The notes under the pieces are model-generated. The model was not told where the DNA came from and did not search any database. It saw nothing but the letters and a program-made list of their open reading frames with translations. Shown piece by piece: positions 8,067-17,506 of a stretch of DNA of 64,000 nt. This DNA is from Pusillibacter faecalis. GTDB taxonomy: Bacteria > Bacillota > Clostridia > Oscillospirales > Oscillospiraceae. The stretch's first letter is position 1, and the number at the start of each line of letters is the position of its first letter. The stretch spans positions 434,001-498,000 of the forward strand of contig NZ_AP023420.1 of assembly GCF_018408705.1 (NCBI RefSeq). The letters are read 5' to 3'. Position numbers and translations under genes: made by a program.

Positions 8067-10262
8067 TTAGCTGTGGGCCAGCCGCCACCGGAGACCCGAG
8101 TAGCGCCGCTGCTGACGGTCGTTGGCCGCCATGGAGCGGATGGCCGCGTCGTCCCCCACCACGATCATCAGCTCCCTGGCCCGGGTCAGGGCGGTATAGA
8201 GCACGCCCCGCACCATCAGCGATGGGGCCGACGGCATGGCAGCAAACACCACGCATCGGTACTCGCTGCCCTGGGCCTTGTGGACAGTCATGGCATAGGC
8301 CAGCTCCACCTCGCTGAGCATCTCCGCCGAGTAGGAGGCCGTGCGTCCGTCGAAGTCCATCTCCAGCCATTCCCCCGCCGGGTCGATCTGCACAATTCGG
8401 CCCACATCGCCGTTGAACATGCCGGTGCCCAGCATACCATCGCTCCGGGTCCAGACCACCTCATAGTCGTTGCGGGTCTGCATGATTCGGTCCCCCTCCC
8501 GGAACAGCCGCTCGCCCCACTGGAGCTCCCGCTTACCCGGAGCCCTGGGGTTCAGAGCCTCCTGCAAAAGCTGATTGAGGCGGAGGGTCCCGGAGGGGCC
8601 CTTCCGGGTGGGGGTCAGCACCTGAATCTGGTCGGCGGGAATCCCCATGTTTCCCGGCAGGCGGTCCCGGCACAGCTCCACCACTGTGTCCACCACCCGC
8701 TGGGCATCCCGGCGGCAGAGGAAGAAGAAGTCCTCCTGGTCGTTGGTCAGGCCAATGGGCTGTCCCTGGTTGACCGCGTGGGCGTTGCGAATGATGGCGG
8801 ACTTCTCCGCCTGGCGGAAGACCTCCCGCAAAAAGACGGTCTCCACCCGGCCGCTGCGGATAAGATCAGCAAATACGTTCCCCGCCCCCACTGAGGGCAG
8901 CTGGTCCGCATCCCCCACCAGCACCAACCGGGTTCCGGGCCGGAGCGCCCGCAGCAGCGCGGCAAAGAGTGTCAGGTCCACCATACTCATCTCGTCCACA
9001 ATCACCGCGTCCGCCTCCAGCGGCTCCTTCTCCGTCTTCTGGAAACTTACCATTCCCTCCGTCCAGTTCATGCCCAGCAGGCGGTGGATGGTCTGGGCCT
9101 CCATACCCGTCAGCTCGCTCATCCGCTTGGCCGCCCGGCCTGTGGGCGCCGCCAGCACGATCTCCAGCCCCATCTTCTGCAATAGGGCCACAATCCCCCG
9201 TACAGTGGTGGTCTTGCCGGTGCCGGGGCCGCCGGTGAGGATCAGCACCCCCCGCTCCGCCGCAAGGCGCACCGCCTGACGCTGCTGGGGGGCGTAGGTA
9301 ATCCCCGCCTCCGTCTCAATCTCCGCCAGCGTCCTGTCCGCCTGACGGCTGGTGTCGACGGTGGCCGCAAGCAGACCATTCAGCCGCAGGCAGGCGGAGG
9401 TTTCCGCCTCCCACAGCCTTCGGAGATAGCAGGCATCCACGCCGGCTACCTGCTCCCGCACCACAGTTCCCCGCTCCACCAGTGCGTCCAGCGCCGCCTC
9501 CAGCCGTTCCGGGTCCCCATCCTGTAAAAGCTGGCAGGTGGCTGCAATCAGCTTGTCCCGGGGCAAAAAGACGTGGCCGTTTCCCTCGTTGTGACTAAGC
9601 TCAAAGGTCACTGCCGCCTCCAACCGCTCTTTGCTCTCAGCGGACATTCCCAGGCTCATGGCGATTTCGTCCGTGACAGAAAAGGCCACGCCGCACGCGT
9701 CGCCGGAGAGGAGGTACGGGTTCTCACGCACCTGATCCAGCGCCCCGTCACCATAGCGCTGGCGAAGCTGCATAGCCAAAACCGGCGGCAGCTGGTAGCG
9801 TGCCAGGAACTCCATCAGCCGCCGCAGCCCCATCTGCCGGCGAAAGCTCTCGGCAATCTCCTGAGCCTTTTTCGCCGTAATCCCCTTGATCAGGTTCAAC
9901 CGCTCTGGCTCCCGTTCCAGAATATCCAGAGCGGCTTTGCCAAAGCGGTCTACAATCCTCCGCGCTGTGGCAGGACCCACACCCCGGCAGATGCCGGAGG
10001 CGAGGTAGCTAAAAATCTCCTCCTCGTCCTCCGGCAATGTCCGCTCCAGCTCCACAGCCCGCAGCTGCCCGCCATGCTGGGGGTGCTGTTCCCACACGCC
10101 GGAGACCGCCAGCTGCTCCCCCGGCGCCACACAGGGAATACACCCCACCACGGTGATCACCTCGCCCCCCTCGACCAGAAGCCGCAGAACCGTATAGCCG
10201 TTTTCGGCATTTTGAAAAATGACGCTATGTACGGCGCCCTCATAGGTGGCCAGTTCTTCCAT
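8067..10262 (-). CDS. recD2: ATP-dependent RecD2-type DNA helicase
   Basis: 731 residues, the standard length for RecD2. It has the N-terminal OB-like domain, a helix-hairpin-helix region around residues 90-170 (SGICRGVGPATARRIVDRFG), and superfamily 1B motor domains. Walker A is LTGGPGTGKTTT, Walker B VDEMSMVD, motif III VGDADQLPSVG, and the C-terminal motif VHKAQGSEY. RecD2 unwinds DNA 5'->3' and works in repair and replication fork protection in bacteria without RecBCD. Start ATG follows GAGAGGA. It stands in the same direction as a small membrane-anchored protein gene just upstream. Confidence 0.96.
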   Translation of the reverse strand: MEELATYEGAVHSVIFQNAENGYTVLRLLVEGGEVITVVGCIPCVAPGEQLAVSGVWEQHPQHGGQLRAVELERTLPEDEEEIFSYLASGICRGVGPATARRIVDRFGKAALDILEREPERLNLIKGITAKKAQEIAESFRRQMGLRRLMEFLARYQLPPVLAMQLRQRYGDGALDQVRENPYLLSGDACGVAFSVTDEIAMSLGMSAESKERLEAAVTFELSHNEGNGHVFLPRDKLIAATCQLLQDGDPERLEAALDALVERGTVVREQVAGVDACYLRRLWEAETSACLRLNGLLAATVDTSRQADRTLAEIETEAGITYAPQQRQAVRLAAERGVLILTGGPGTGKTTTVRGIVALLQKMGLEIVLAAPTGRAAKRMSELTGMEAQTIHRLLGMNWTEGMVSFQKTEKEPLEADAVIVDEMSMVDLTLFAALLRALRPGTRLVLVGDADQLPSVGAGNVFADLIRSGRVETVFLREVFRQAEKSAIIRNAHAVNQGQPIGLTNDQEDFFFLCRRDAQRVVDTVVELCRDRLPGNMGIPADQIQVLTPTRKGPSGTLRLNQLLQEALNPRAPGKRELQWGERLFREGDRIMQTRNDYEVVWTRSDGMLGTGMFNGDVGRIVQIDPAGEWLEMDFDGRTASYSAEMLSEVELAYAMTVHKAQGSEYRCVVFAAMPSAPSLMVRGVLYTALTRARELMIVVGDDAAIRSMAANDRQQRRYSGLRWRLAHS

Positions 10263-10277
10263 GTTCCTCTCTCTTTC

Positions 10278-10601
10278 TCACCCCAGGTGAAATTCCGCCG
10301 CGTCCACCAGCTCGCCTCGCTTCTCCCGGTCCGCCAGGTACTGGGCCAGCCCCCTCGCATCCTCAGTCAGTCCGCAGTCCACCAGCACCATCCGTGCTCC
10401 TGGCAGGCGGCTCTGGAGCCGCCGCAGCTCCCGCACATCCGCCTCCATGGCCAGCGCCTCACCCCGCAGGGGCAGCACCAGCAAGAGCCCCGGAACGATG
10501 GGCCGCCCCGTATGGAGCACCGCGCCCGCCACCAGCCAGACCAAGGCGGTCAGGCCCACGGCGGACAAAAACGCAATCAAACCATCCTGCAGCAATGTCA
10601 T
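10278..10601 (-). CDS. Small single-span membrane protein, function unknown
   Basis: 107 residues. I chose the ATG that follows GAGGTG at seven bases, two codons inside a possible TTG start. Residues 5-30 form a clear membrane helix (LIAFLSAVGLTALVWLVAGA), followed by a charged cytoplasmic domain with RELRRLQSRLPGARMVLVDCGLTEDARGLAQYL. I recognise no family. It ends 15 bases before recD2 and is probably co-transcribed with it. Confidence 0.6.
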   Translation of the reverse strand: MTLLQDGLIAFLSAVGLTALVWLVAGAVLHTGRPIVPGLLLVLPLRGEALAMEADVRELRRLQSRLPGARMVLVDCGLTEDARGLAQYLADREKRGELVDAAEFHLG

Positions 10602-10677
10602 TCCCAATCACCTCGGGATAGTTTATGCCAAACCGGAAAAATGGTGCCATGGCAGCGTCCCCCATTCCATCGGGCAG

Positions 10678-10890
10678 CTACCTCTGGTCGCTCCTCCCCA
10701 CCAGATAATCCATGGAGGCCCCAAAGTGATCCGCCAGCTTCCAGGCATTTTCCAAATTGGGCAGATTCGCCCCTCTCTCAAACCGCTGATAATGTGATTC
10801 CGCCACCCCAATGGCGGCTGCGACCTGCGCCTGTGTTTCGCCCCGCTCTTGGCGCAGCGCACGTATCCGGTCTTTAAAAATGTTTTCCAT
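10678..10890 (-). CDS. XRE-family transcriptional regulator
   Basis: 70 residues, essentially one helix-turn-helix domain of Cro/CI type: RIRALRQERGETQAQVAAAIGV, then the recognition helix region ESHYQRFERG and a C-terminal helix ending DYLVGRS. The ATG start is preferred over an in-frame TTG one codon upstream. It is divergent from the 73-residue protein gene, with inverted repeats in the shared region that could be its operator. Confidence 0.88.
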   Translation of the reverse strand: MENIFKDRIRALRQERGETQAQVAAAIGVAESHYQRFERGANLPNLENAWKLADHFGASMDYLVGRSDQR

Positions 10891-10919
10891 CAAATACTTC
10901 TCTTAACACCGCATCTTTT

Positions 10920-10959
10920 TAGTGTTATTATTTTCTTGTACACTACAAAAATTTAGTGC
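10920..10959. promoter_or_regulatory. Candidate operator between XRE gene and small protein gene
   Basis: TAGTGT (10920-10925) and ACACTA (10940-10945) form an inverted repeat with a 14-base AT-rich centre, and a third half site TAGTGC follows at 10954. It lies in the divergent promoter region and is the obvious target for the adjacent XRE regulator. Inference from position and symmetry. Confidence 0.5.
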
Positions 10960-10977
10960 TTTAAAAGGTGGTTTTTT

Positions 10978-11199
10978 ATGTCTGATTTCATGATATGGCT
11001 TTACGCCCACTATATCAAGCCCCAGCTGGACGCCGCCCCGCAGGGCGATTACAGCTTCCACTTTGACCTGATGCATAACGAGCTGGGCTTCCACGCTCTG
11101 GAGAGCTATGAAAAAAGCCTGGAATTCACCGCCATCCAAGCCTTTCTCCTGGGCCTGCGCACCGGCCGCAGCCTTCCCCGAGAACGTCTTACCGCGTAA
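10978..11199 (+). CDS. Conserved-looking small protein of unknown function
   Basis: 73 residues, starting MSDFMIWLYAHYIKPQ and containing a predicted helical stretch HNELGFHALESYEKSLEFTAIQAFLLGLRTG. AAAGGTGG precedes the ATG at good spacing, supporting translation. No signal peptide or membrane segment is evident. It is divergent from an XRE regulator and its 3' end overlaps the convergent ybeY gene by 11 bases. I do not recognise the family. Confidence 0.65.
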   Translation: MSDFMIWLYAHYIKPQLDAAPQGDYSFHFDLMHNELGFHALESYEKSLEFTAIQAFLLGLRTGRSLPRERLTA

Positions 11200-11680
11200 T
11201 CCCCAGCTCCGCCAGGATGGCCTCCTCCCGCGCCCGCATACGGGCTTTCTCCACGCCCTCATCCAAGTGGTCGTAGCCCAACAGATGAAGGACGGAGTGA
11301 ACCACCAAATATGCCAGCTCCCGGCGATTGGAGTGTCCATACTCCTTGGCCTGGGCTGCCACATGCTCCCAAGAGATCACCATGTCTCCCAGAGGCACCA
11401 GCCCTGTACCGGGGTCCGCGTCCATCTCCGGGTCCGGCAGCTCCCCCGGAGTCAGGTCAAACATGGGAAAACTCAGCACGTCTGTCGCCCGGTCCACCTG
11501 GCGCATCTCCCGGTTAATCTGATGGATGGTATCGTCGTTGGTAACGCGCACGTCTACCTCGCAGGGGAAGTCCACCCTCTCCGCTGCCAGGGCCGTGCGG
11601 ATGACCTTGCGGATGAGGGCCCGCTGTCCCTCGCTCACTCCCGGCACGTCAGCCGTGACGGGCATGTAATGCCGCTTCAT
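11189..11680 (-). CDS. ybeY: Endoribonuclease YbeY
   Basis: 163 residues from the ATG that overlaps the stop of the upstream GNAT gene. The zinc-binding signature H-x3-H-x5-H is present as HSVLHLLGYDH, and the preceding DVLSFPMF and LGDMVIS segments are typical. YbeY is a single-strand RNase needed for 16S rRNA 3' maturation and ribosome quality control. It is last in the yqfC-yqfD-phoH-GNAT-ybeY run, a variant of a conserved Firmicute gene order in which phoH and ybeY are neighbours. Confidence 0.95.
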   Translation of the reverse strand: MKRHYMPVTADVPGVSEGQRALIRKVIRTALAAERVDFPCEVDVRVTNDDTIHQINREMRQVDRATDVLSFPMFDLTPGELPDPEMDADPGTGLVPLGDMVISWEHVAAQAKEYGHSNRRELAYLVVHSVLHLLGYDHLDEGVEKARMRAREEAILAELGITR

Positions 11681-12162
11681 AGCGCCTCCTCCGCCAGCTT
11701 GTCCAGCGTCCGGCCTGTCAGACGGTACACCGTCCACTCGTCCATGGGCCGGGCATCCAGGCTTTTATAGAAATCAATGCTGGGGCGGTTCCAGTCCAGG
11801 CACCACCACTCAAGCCTTCCGCAGCCCTCCCGTTTGGCCAGGGCGGCGAGGTAGGCCAGCAGCGCCTTGCCATAGCCCCGGCCCCGACACTCCGGCCAAA
11901 CAAATAAATCCTCCAGATAAATTCCGGGCCGGCCCAGGAAGGTGGAGAAATTGTGAAAGTACAGAGCGAAGCCAATCTCCCGGCCGTCCTCCACGGCAAA
12001 GACCACCTGAGCGGCCCGCTTATCAAAGAGCCCCTCCTCCAGCAGTTCCTCTGTGGCCACCACTTGGTCCTCCATGTGCTCATACTCCGCCAGCGCCCGG
12101 ATAAAGCGCAGGATCAGCCCCGTGTCCCCCCGCTCCGCCGGGCGGAATTGCAAATGGCTCAT
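11677..12162 (-). CDS. GNAT N-acetyltransferase (diamine acetyltransferase-like)
   Basis: 161 residues, a single GNAT domain. The acetyl-CoA loop is CRGRGYGKALL, preceded by FLGRPGIYLEDLFVWPE, an arrangement shared with spermidine/spermine and diamine acetyltransferases; the motif B region reads WWCLDWNRPSIDFYKSL with the usual tyrosine. Substrate is therefore possibly a polyamine, but this is inference. It overlaps phoH upstream and ybeY downstream by ATGA, so translation is coupled. Confidence 0.85.
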   Translation of the reverse strand: MSHLQFRPAERGDTGLILRFIRALAEYEHMEDQVVATEELLEEGLFDKRAAQVVFAVEDGREIGFALYFHNFSTFLGRPGIYLEDLFVWPECRGRGYGKALLAYLAALAKREGCGRLEWWCLDWNRPSIDFYKSLDARPMDEWTVYRLTGRTLDKLAEEAL

Positions 12163-13133
12163 TTCCGCCCCTTTCCGCCGCTTTTGGCATTCTCGTATTT
12201 CTCATAGGCCTCTACAATCCGCTGGACCATCACATGGCGCACCACGTCGGCATTGGTCAGCTCGCAGATGCCAATGCCCTCCACGCTTTTCAGAACCCGC
12301 ATGGCCTCTTTCAAACCGGAAGCTTTGCCGTCCGGCAGGTCAATCTGGGTCACGTCGCCGGTGATGACGATCTTGGACCCGAAGCCAAGACGGGTTAAAA
12401 ACATCTTCATCTGTTCCCGGGAGGTATTTTGTGCCTCATCCAGAATAATGAAGCTGTCGTCCAGCGTCCGCCCCCGCATATAGGCCAGGGGCGCCACCTC
12501 AATGTTTCCCCGCTCCAGGTATTTCTGATAGGTCTCCGCCCCCAGCATGTCGAAAAGAGCGTCGTATAGGGGCCGGAGGTACGGGTCCACCTTGCTCTGC
12601 AGGTCTCCGGGCAAAAAGCCCAGCCGCTCGCCAGCCTCTACCGCAGGGCGGGTGAGGATGATACGGTTTACCTGCTTGTCCCGGAACGCCTGGACAGCGG
12701 CGGCCACCGCCAGATACGTCTTGCCGGTGCCCGCCGGTCCCACGCCGATAGTAATGGTGTTTTTCAAAACAGAGGCGATATACTCCTTTTGTCCGATGGT
12801 CTTGGGTTTGATGGGACGACCCTTGGCGGAGATGCACAGCACGTCGCCGGCCAGTTCCGCGATCTGCTCCTCCTTGCCCGCACGCACCAGGTTCACCACA
12901 TACCGCACATTCTGTTCCCCGATGGCCTCTCCCCGGGAGGACAGGGTCAGCAGGGCCTGGATGGCCTTACAGGCCAGCATGGTGTTCTCCGGCTCCCCAG
13001 TCACCCGCAGTTCCCCCTCCCGGTTCACCACTGACACAGAAAACTCCTGTTCCAAAAGCCGGATATTCTCATCAAACGATCCAAAGATGTTCACGGCCTG
13101 CTCCAGCCGTTCAATACTAATTCTTTGCTCCAA
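12159..13133 (-). CDS. phoH: PhoH family ATPase
   Basis: About 324 residues with a TTG start at 13133 behind AGGAG; no ATG fits, and the family usually has about 320 residues. Walker A is GPAGTGKT, Walker B is FIILDEAQN, followed by FLTRLGFGSKIVITGD and QIDLP. An N-terminal KH-like region precedes the ATPase domain. PhoH proteins are RNA-associated P-loop ATPases, often linked to YbeY in rRNA handling. The gene overlaps the GNAT gene and follows yqfD by about 20 bases. Confidence 0.93.
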   Translation of the reverse strand: MEQRISIERLEQAVNIFGSFDENIRLLEQEFSVSVVNREGELRVTGEPENTMLACKAIQALLTLSSRGEAIGEQNVRYVVNLVRAGKEEQIAELAGDVLCISAKGRPIKPKTIGQKEYIASVLKNTITIGVGPAGTGKTYLAVAAAVQAFRDKQVNRIILTRPAVEAGERLGFLPGDLQSKVDPYLRPLYDALFDMLGAETYQKYLERGNIEVAPLAYMRGRTLDDSFIILDEAQNTSREQMKMFLTRLGFGSKIVITGDVTQIDLPDGKASGLKEAMRVLKSVEGIGICELTNADVVRHVMVQRIVEAYEKYENAKSGGKGRK

Positions 13134-13152
13134 TTCTGTTTCACTCCTGTGT

Positions 13153-14352
13153 TCACGGGCTCCCGCCCGGTTCTTCCGTAAGAATCGGCACTGTCTGGGC
13201 AATCTCCTCCACGCACTCCGCCGCCAGAGTCACCTCCAGCGCGTTTCCCCGCTGCCGGGAGGTGCACAGCGTGGAGCTGATGGTGCCATAGGGTGCCACC
13301 ATGGATTCCAGCTGCTGCGTCAAAATCTGCTCGCCCAGCCGCTCGACCCCTGCTGTGTTCAAGGCTGCCTCCTCGGTCTCATAGAAACGGTAGGTCTCCG
13401 TCACCACCGTCACCGGCAGCGGTACCCCCAGCAGGGACAGCGGGGTTCTTTGGATTATTTTATCATATTCTTCCCCTTCGATGCTACTGTTTGAAAAGAA
13501 TTTTATCCGATGTTTCCCAAACACCAGAGATAGCGCCGTCTTTTCCCGGCCGGTGTACTGTTTCTGCGCGCCGGTCAATGGGATGGTGGTGGTCAGAGAA
13601 TACCACGTCCTGGCCTGAACGCTGCCCATGCCTGCCGTCACCCGGGCGCCCAGCGTCTCCAGGTCCTCCACGCCGGAAATCAGAAGCTGGCCCTCCGTCA
13701 CCGCAGAGCCTGGCAGTACTGCGGCAATCCCATTCCAATCCCGGACTTCCAGTACAAATCCTGCCCGGCGAGCAACCACGTTGGTGGGTGTCCGTTCGTC
13801 CAGCAGCTCCGGCGGGTTGACCCGCTCCCGCACCTGGACATTGGCCCGGCAGCCGGAGACGTTCACTGCCACCCAGCTCAGCTCTGGAATCTCCAGCAAC
13901 ACATGGTTGCGGATATCCTCCCCGTCCAGGGTGAGTCCGAAAGAGCCGATCCGAACGCCGCAGCTCTCCAGCGAGCGCAGGATGCGTTCCTCCGGAATGG
14001 TTTTATTGCCCTCAATTTTAAAATCCCAGATGAAAAAGGAACCCAGAAACAGCGCCAAGCCACACCCTACCATGCCCACCACCAGAGCCTGACGGTGGCG
14101 GAAGCGCCGGAGGAAAAAGGGGATTCCCTCTCCTCGCAGCACCGTCAGATGGCACTCCAAACGCTCTGCCGCCCGCCGCAGCGCGGCATAATCTCCCCGA
14201 GACATACGGCAGGTAAAGGTGGTGCCGCTCTCCCATTGGAGGTCCCAGAAGGCCAGATCCCGGGCACCGCACAGGTTCAGCACCCGTTCCGGAAACGCGC
14301 ACTCCACCCGCAGGCGCACCTGACCCCGCAGGCGGTTGAGTACCCCAGTCAT
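13153..14352 (-). CDS. yqfD: Sporulation protein YqfD
   Basis: 399 residues, matching YqfD. After an N-terminal soluble part with RRAAERLECHLTVLRGEGIPF there is one membrane helix (VVGMVGCGLALFLGSFFIWDF), then a long extracytoplasmic domain with IEGNKTIPEERILRSL and the ELSWVAVNVSGCRANVQVRE segment. YqfD acts in the mother cell during spore formation, genetically linked to the engulfment stage. It overlaps yqfC by ATGA. Confidence 0.93.
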   Translation of the reverse strand: MTGVLNRLRGQVRLRVECAFPERVLNLCGARDLAFWDLQWESGTTFTCRMSRGDYAALRRAAERLECHLTVLRGEGIPFFLRRFRHRQALVVGMVGCGLALFLGSFFIWDFKIEGNKTIPEERILRSLESCGVRIGSFGLTLDGEDIRNHVLLEIPELSWVAVNVSGCRANVQVRERVNPPELLDERTPTNVVARRAGFVLEVRDWNGIAAVLPGSAVTEGQLLISGVEDLETLGARVTAGMGSVQARTWYSLTTTIPLTGAQKQYTGREKTALSLVFGKHRIKFFSNSSIEGEEYDKIIQRTPLSLLGVPLPVTVVTETYRFYETEEAALNTAGVERLGEQILTQQLESMVAPYGTISSTLCTSRQRGNALEVTLAAECVEEIAQTVPILTEEPGGSP

Positions 14353-14645
14353 CTGCCCACCTCCACCCAGGCCACCGCTTCAATCCGTCCGCCAATGCGC
14401 AGTTCTTCCGCCGTCATGGCCAGCAGGGTTAGCCTCTCTCCGGTTACACGCAGCACGCCGGCGGCGGTGTTGGCGTCAATCTGGGTATCGCTGTAAGCTA
14501 AAAGACCTGTATGATGCTCCAGATACAGCTGACGGTCTCCAACCAGTTCCAGCCTGGGCAGCCCTGCCACCACGTCGGCCGGCAGGTCAAAAAGCTCCGC
14601 CACGCTGTCCAGCACCCGGCCCTTCTCCTTTCGATTCCGCTCCAT
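14349..14645 (-). CDS. yqfC: Sporulation protein YqfC
   Basis: 98 residues, matching YqfC/YabP family. Typical text: LFDLPADVVAGLPRLELVGDRQLYLEHHTGLLAYS and a C-terminal ITGE-like RVTGERLTLLAMTAEEL-x-I-x-G. It is the first gene of the yqfC-yqfD-phoH operon and is expected to be made in the mother cell. The ATG follows AGGTGAG. The divergent neighbour is the ylbJ-like gene, also for sporulation. Confidence 0.94.
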   Translation of the reverse strand: MERNRKEKGRVLDSVAELFDLPADVVAGLPRLELVGDRQLYLEHHTGLLAYSDTQIDANTAAGVLRVTGERLTLLAMTAEELRIGGRIEAVAWVEVGR

Positions 14646-14728
14646 ATTGCTCTCACCTCATGGCATAGCTATGCAAAAAAAGAGGCAAACTTGCCTGCTT
14701 TGGCGCATAGTCTCTTCTGGTGATGTGT

Positions 14729-15646
14729 ATGAAAACGCGCAATCTGGCGTTTCCCTGTCTGGTGCTCTGCGGCGTTCTGGTGTGGTTTCTGGCGGACGCG
14801 GCTCAGATCCGGACCGCTGCGGCGGAGGCCCTGTCCCTGTGTGCCAAGTCCGTCATTCCAGCTCTGTTCCCCTTTCTGGCGGTATCCCGCCTGCTGGTGT
14901 CCCTGGGGTTTGGAGAGTGGATCTCCCCACACCTCGCAGGAGTGATGACGCCGCTGTTCCACCAGCCAGGGCCTGCCAGCAGCGCTCTTTTGCTGGGACT
15001 TGTTGGGGGCTATCCCATCGGTGCCCAGACGGCGGCGGATTTGTACCGGGAGCGGCTGCTGACCGAGGACGAGGCCGCGCGGCTCCTGACCTTTTGCAAC
15101 AATTCCAATCCGGTATTTTTGATCAGCGTCCTGGGTGTCGGCGTCTTTGGGAGCGTCCGGGCGGGTGTATGGCTGTGGCTCATTCACCTGCTCTCAGCTC
15201 TGTTGGTAGGGATGCTCTTTCGAGGCGGCAGCAGTACTCCGCGACAGCGCTCCTCTCCATCCTTTTCCTGCAGGTCTGTGTCCTTGGCCGGTGCCTTTGT
15301 GGACGCCGTCAAAGGCGCTGCTACCTCTATGTTAGCCGTCTGCGGCTTTATTACGCTCTTCTATGTGCTGGCTCAGCCTTTCGCGGCTCTGGGCGGCTAC
15401 CTGGCCCCCGCTCTGGTAGGGCTGGTGGAGCTCTTCTCTTTGACGCCCCTCCTGCCAGCCGACCGCCTGGGCTTTATCCTAGCTGCGGCCTTAAGCGGCT
15501 GGGGTGGACTGTCTGTTCTGGCCCAGACGGCGGCGGTGCTGGACGGCACCGGGCTTCCCCTACGCCGGTGTCTCGTGGGAAAGGCTTCCCAGTGTCTGCT
15601 TTCGGCTCTCCTAGCCGCGCTTCTCTCCAGCTATGCGCTGAGCTGA
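14729..15646 (+). CDS. YlbJ-like sporulation integral membrane protein
   Basis: About 305 residues from ATG 14729 (ATG 14723 and GTG 14720 are alternatives; the ribosome site is weak, GGTGAT). About eight membrane helices. It carries the signature of the YlbJ/SpoIIIM-type gate-domain proteins: SVIPALFPFLAVSRLL, GLVGGYPIGAQTAADL, and LLTFCNNSNPVFLISVLGVGVFG, with a second gate-like half later. B. subtilis YlbJ is longer and is needed for spores resistant to heat and for dipicolinic acid handling. Placement beside yqfC supports a spore role. A general nucleoside-recognition transporter is the alternative. Confidence 0.8.
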   Translation: MKTRNLAFPCLVLCGVLVWFLADAAQIRTAAAEALSLCAKSVIPALFPFLAVSRLLVSLGFGEWISPHLAGVMTPLFHQPGPASSALLLGLVGGYPIGAQTAADLYRERLLTEDEAARLLTFCNNSNPVFLISVLGVGVFGSVRAGVWLWLIHLLSALLVGMLFRGGSSTPRQRSSPSFSCRSVSLAGAFVDAVKGAATSMLAVCGFITLFYVLAQPFAALGGYLAPALVGLVELFSLTPLLPADRLGFILAAALSGWGGLSVLAQTAAVLDGTGLPLRRCLVGKASQCLLSALLAALLSSYALS

Positions 15647-15785
15647 CAAAATTTCTCTCCGCACTCAGAAGCGAGGAGGTTCCTCCCGAACCCCCTGCAT
15701 CCCACCGTATTCGATGGCAAGAGCTGCGTCCATCCGGCCATATCCTTTTATCGCGTCTTTTTTGAAAACTTCAGCCTGAGCGTTC

Positions 15786-15820
15786 AAATCCCCCTCGTTT
15801 TAAAAACGAGGGGGATTTTT
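15786..15820. terminator. Intrinsic terminator between convergent ylbJ-like and deoC
   Basis: A palindrome of AAATCCCCCTCGTTTT and its complement, followed by ATTTTT on the plus strand; it can also act for deoC on the minus strand. Confidence 0.88.
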
Positions 15821-15830
15821 CCAATTTTAT

Positions 15831-16502
15831 TCAACAATTTGTATTCGCTTTTTCCAGTGCCTTTATAGCTTTGACCACCCGACTGGTCCCCAGACGCGAG
15901 GCTCCTAAGCGGATGAACTCCTCTGCATCCCGCAAATCTGCAATGCCGCCGGCAGCCTTGATCTTCACGTGAGGGCCGATGTGTTCGGCAAAAAGGGCCA
16001 CGTCCTCCCGGGTGGCACCGCCGGTGCCAAAGCCGGTAGAGGTCTTGATATACTCCGCGCCGGAGTCGGTGACAATTCGACACAGACGGATCTTCTCCTC
16101 CTCTGTAAGGAAGCAGCACTCCACGATGACTTTTAACAGCTGCCCGCCGCACGCCCTTTTTACCGCCTGGATTTCCTCCAGCACCTCCTGCCAGCGGCTG
16201 TCCTTGACCCAGCCCAGGTTGATGACCATATCCACCTCGCCGGCGCCGCTGCGCACCGCGTCCTCCGCCATCAAGCACTTGGCGGCAGTAGTGTCGTAGC
16301 CGTTAGGAAATCCGATCACCGTGCATACCGGCAGCCGCCCTCCGAGATACTCTGCCGCCTGATGCACATAGCTTGCCGGAATACACACGCTGGCGCAGCC
16401 GTAGTGTGCGCCGTCGTCGCAGACCTCCCGAATCTCCTTCCAGGTGGCCGTCGGGGTCAGTAACGTGTGGTCGCACTTGCTTAAAATCTCTTTCAGTTCC
16501 AT
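15831..16502 (-). CDS. deoC: Deoxyribose-phosphate aldolase
   Basis: 223 residues, a TIM-barrel class I aldolase that splits 2-deoxyribose-5-phosphate into glyceraldehyde-3-phosphate and acetaldehyde in nucleoside catabolism. Visible marks: [24 protein letters not shown], the VKVIVE-type [11 protein letters not shown] with the Schiff-base region [12 protein letters not shown] containing the catalytic lysine, and VKIKAAGGI. The ATG follows GGAGAG. It lies 24 bases after the MBL hydrolase gene, likely one transcript. Confidence 0.95.
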   Translation of the reverse strand: MELKEILSKCDHTLLTPTATWKEIREVCDDGAHYGCASVCIPASYVHQAAEYLGGRLPVCTVIGFPNGYDTTAAKCLMAEDAVRSGAGEVDMVINLGWVKDSRWQEVLEEIQAVKRACGGQLLKVIVECCFLTEEEKIRLCRIVTDSGAEYIKTSTGFGTGGATREDVALFAEHIGPHVKIKAAGGIADLRDAEEFIRLGASRLGTSRVVKAIKALEKANTNC

Positions 16503-16525
16503 TTCAGCTCTCCGTGATAATAATC

Positions 16526-17506
16526 TCATTCTGGAAGATAATAGCGGCGCTTGCCGTGCTCCTCCTGGCGGCAAACCCTTCCCCGGACCTCCAGATAGTC
16601 CAGGTGGGCCAGCGCCTCCCCCACGGCGAAAAATTTCTGCTCTAGCGGGAAGTCCGCCCAGCTGCGGCTGCGGATTTTCCACCGCATCCGGCCCGCAATC
16701 TCATAGCCCGTCAGTCCCGGCTCGTCCCGTACAGTCTGCCAAGCATCCTCAATCCGGCGCAGGTGGTGGGCGGTCAGCTCATCCACCCGGTCCGCTAGTA
16801 TGCCGGTTTCCGCCCGGTGGGCCGGCAGTAACAGGTCCACCGGCAGATTCCGCACTTTCTGCAGACTCTCCAAGTAGCTTCCCAAGGCGTCCGGCATACT
16901 CTCCCACCGGCAGATGTTGGGGGAGATGTGGAATAAAATATGATCTCCTGCAAACAGCCATTTCGCCGCTGGGTCATATAGGCACATATGTCCCGGCGTG
17001 TGCCCCGGCGTCAGGATACAGCGCAGCTCGTGCCCACCGTAGGAGAGCACATCCCCGTTCTTCAGATACCGGTATTGTGCCCAGACATCCGGTGCCGCCT
17101 CCTGGGCCGGGTTGGAGTCCCAAAGATGGTCGATCTCCTCCCAGGTGAACCCGTCCTTCACGTACTCTGCGTACAGATCCCGCCAGCAGTCGTCATCCAT
17201 GTAATCCTCCACACCGGGGCCATCAATCTCCCCAATGAAAAGCCGGCATCCCGGCCGGAGCAGTTCCGCCGCCAAGCCCACATGGTCGCTGTGCAGATGG
17301 GTTGCAAAAATATCCATCCGGTCCCGGTCCACCTCCAGCTCCTCCAGCTGACGCTCCATGGCCAGACGGCAGGAGGCCCAGCGAAAGCCTGTGTCAATCA
17401 GCAGGCTTCGCTCCCCCCGGATCAAATAGCTGTTCAAATTTTTCAGCGGATTCCCCTCCAAGGGAATGTCCAGGCGCCAAAGGCCCTCCGCGATGCAATC
17501 CGCCAT
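16526..17506 (-). CDS. MBL-fold metallo-hydrolase
   Basis: 326 residues; ATG follows AAGGAGAG. The beta-lactamase fold metal motif is THLHSDHVG (H-x-H-x-D-H), with the later ligands in [13 protein letters not shown] and a C-terminal PAHR. A winged-helix-like tail (residues ~255-325) follows, as in the LACTB2/YtnP-like branch. Family members are hydrolases of thioesters, lactones or nucleic acids; the substrate here is unknown. Upstream of deoC on the same strand. Confidence 0.87.
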   Translation of the reverse strand: MADCIAEGLWRLDIPLEGNPLKNLNSYLIRGERSLLIDTGFRWASCRLAMERQLEELEVDRDRMDIFATHLHSDHVGLAAELLRPGCRLFIGEIDGPGVEDYMDDDCWRDLYAEYVKDGFTWEEIDHLWDSNPAQEAAPDVWAQYRYLKNGDVLSYGGHELRCILTPGHTPGHMCLYDPAAKWLFAGDHILFHISPNICRWESMPDALGSYLESLQKVRNLPVDLLLPAHRAETGILADRVDELTAHHLRRIEDAWQTVRDEPGLTGYEIAGRMRWKIRSRSWADFPLEQKFFAVGEALAHLDYLEVRGRVCRQEEHGKRRYYLPE

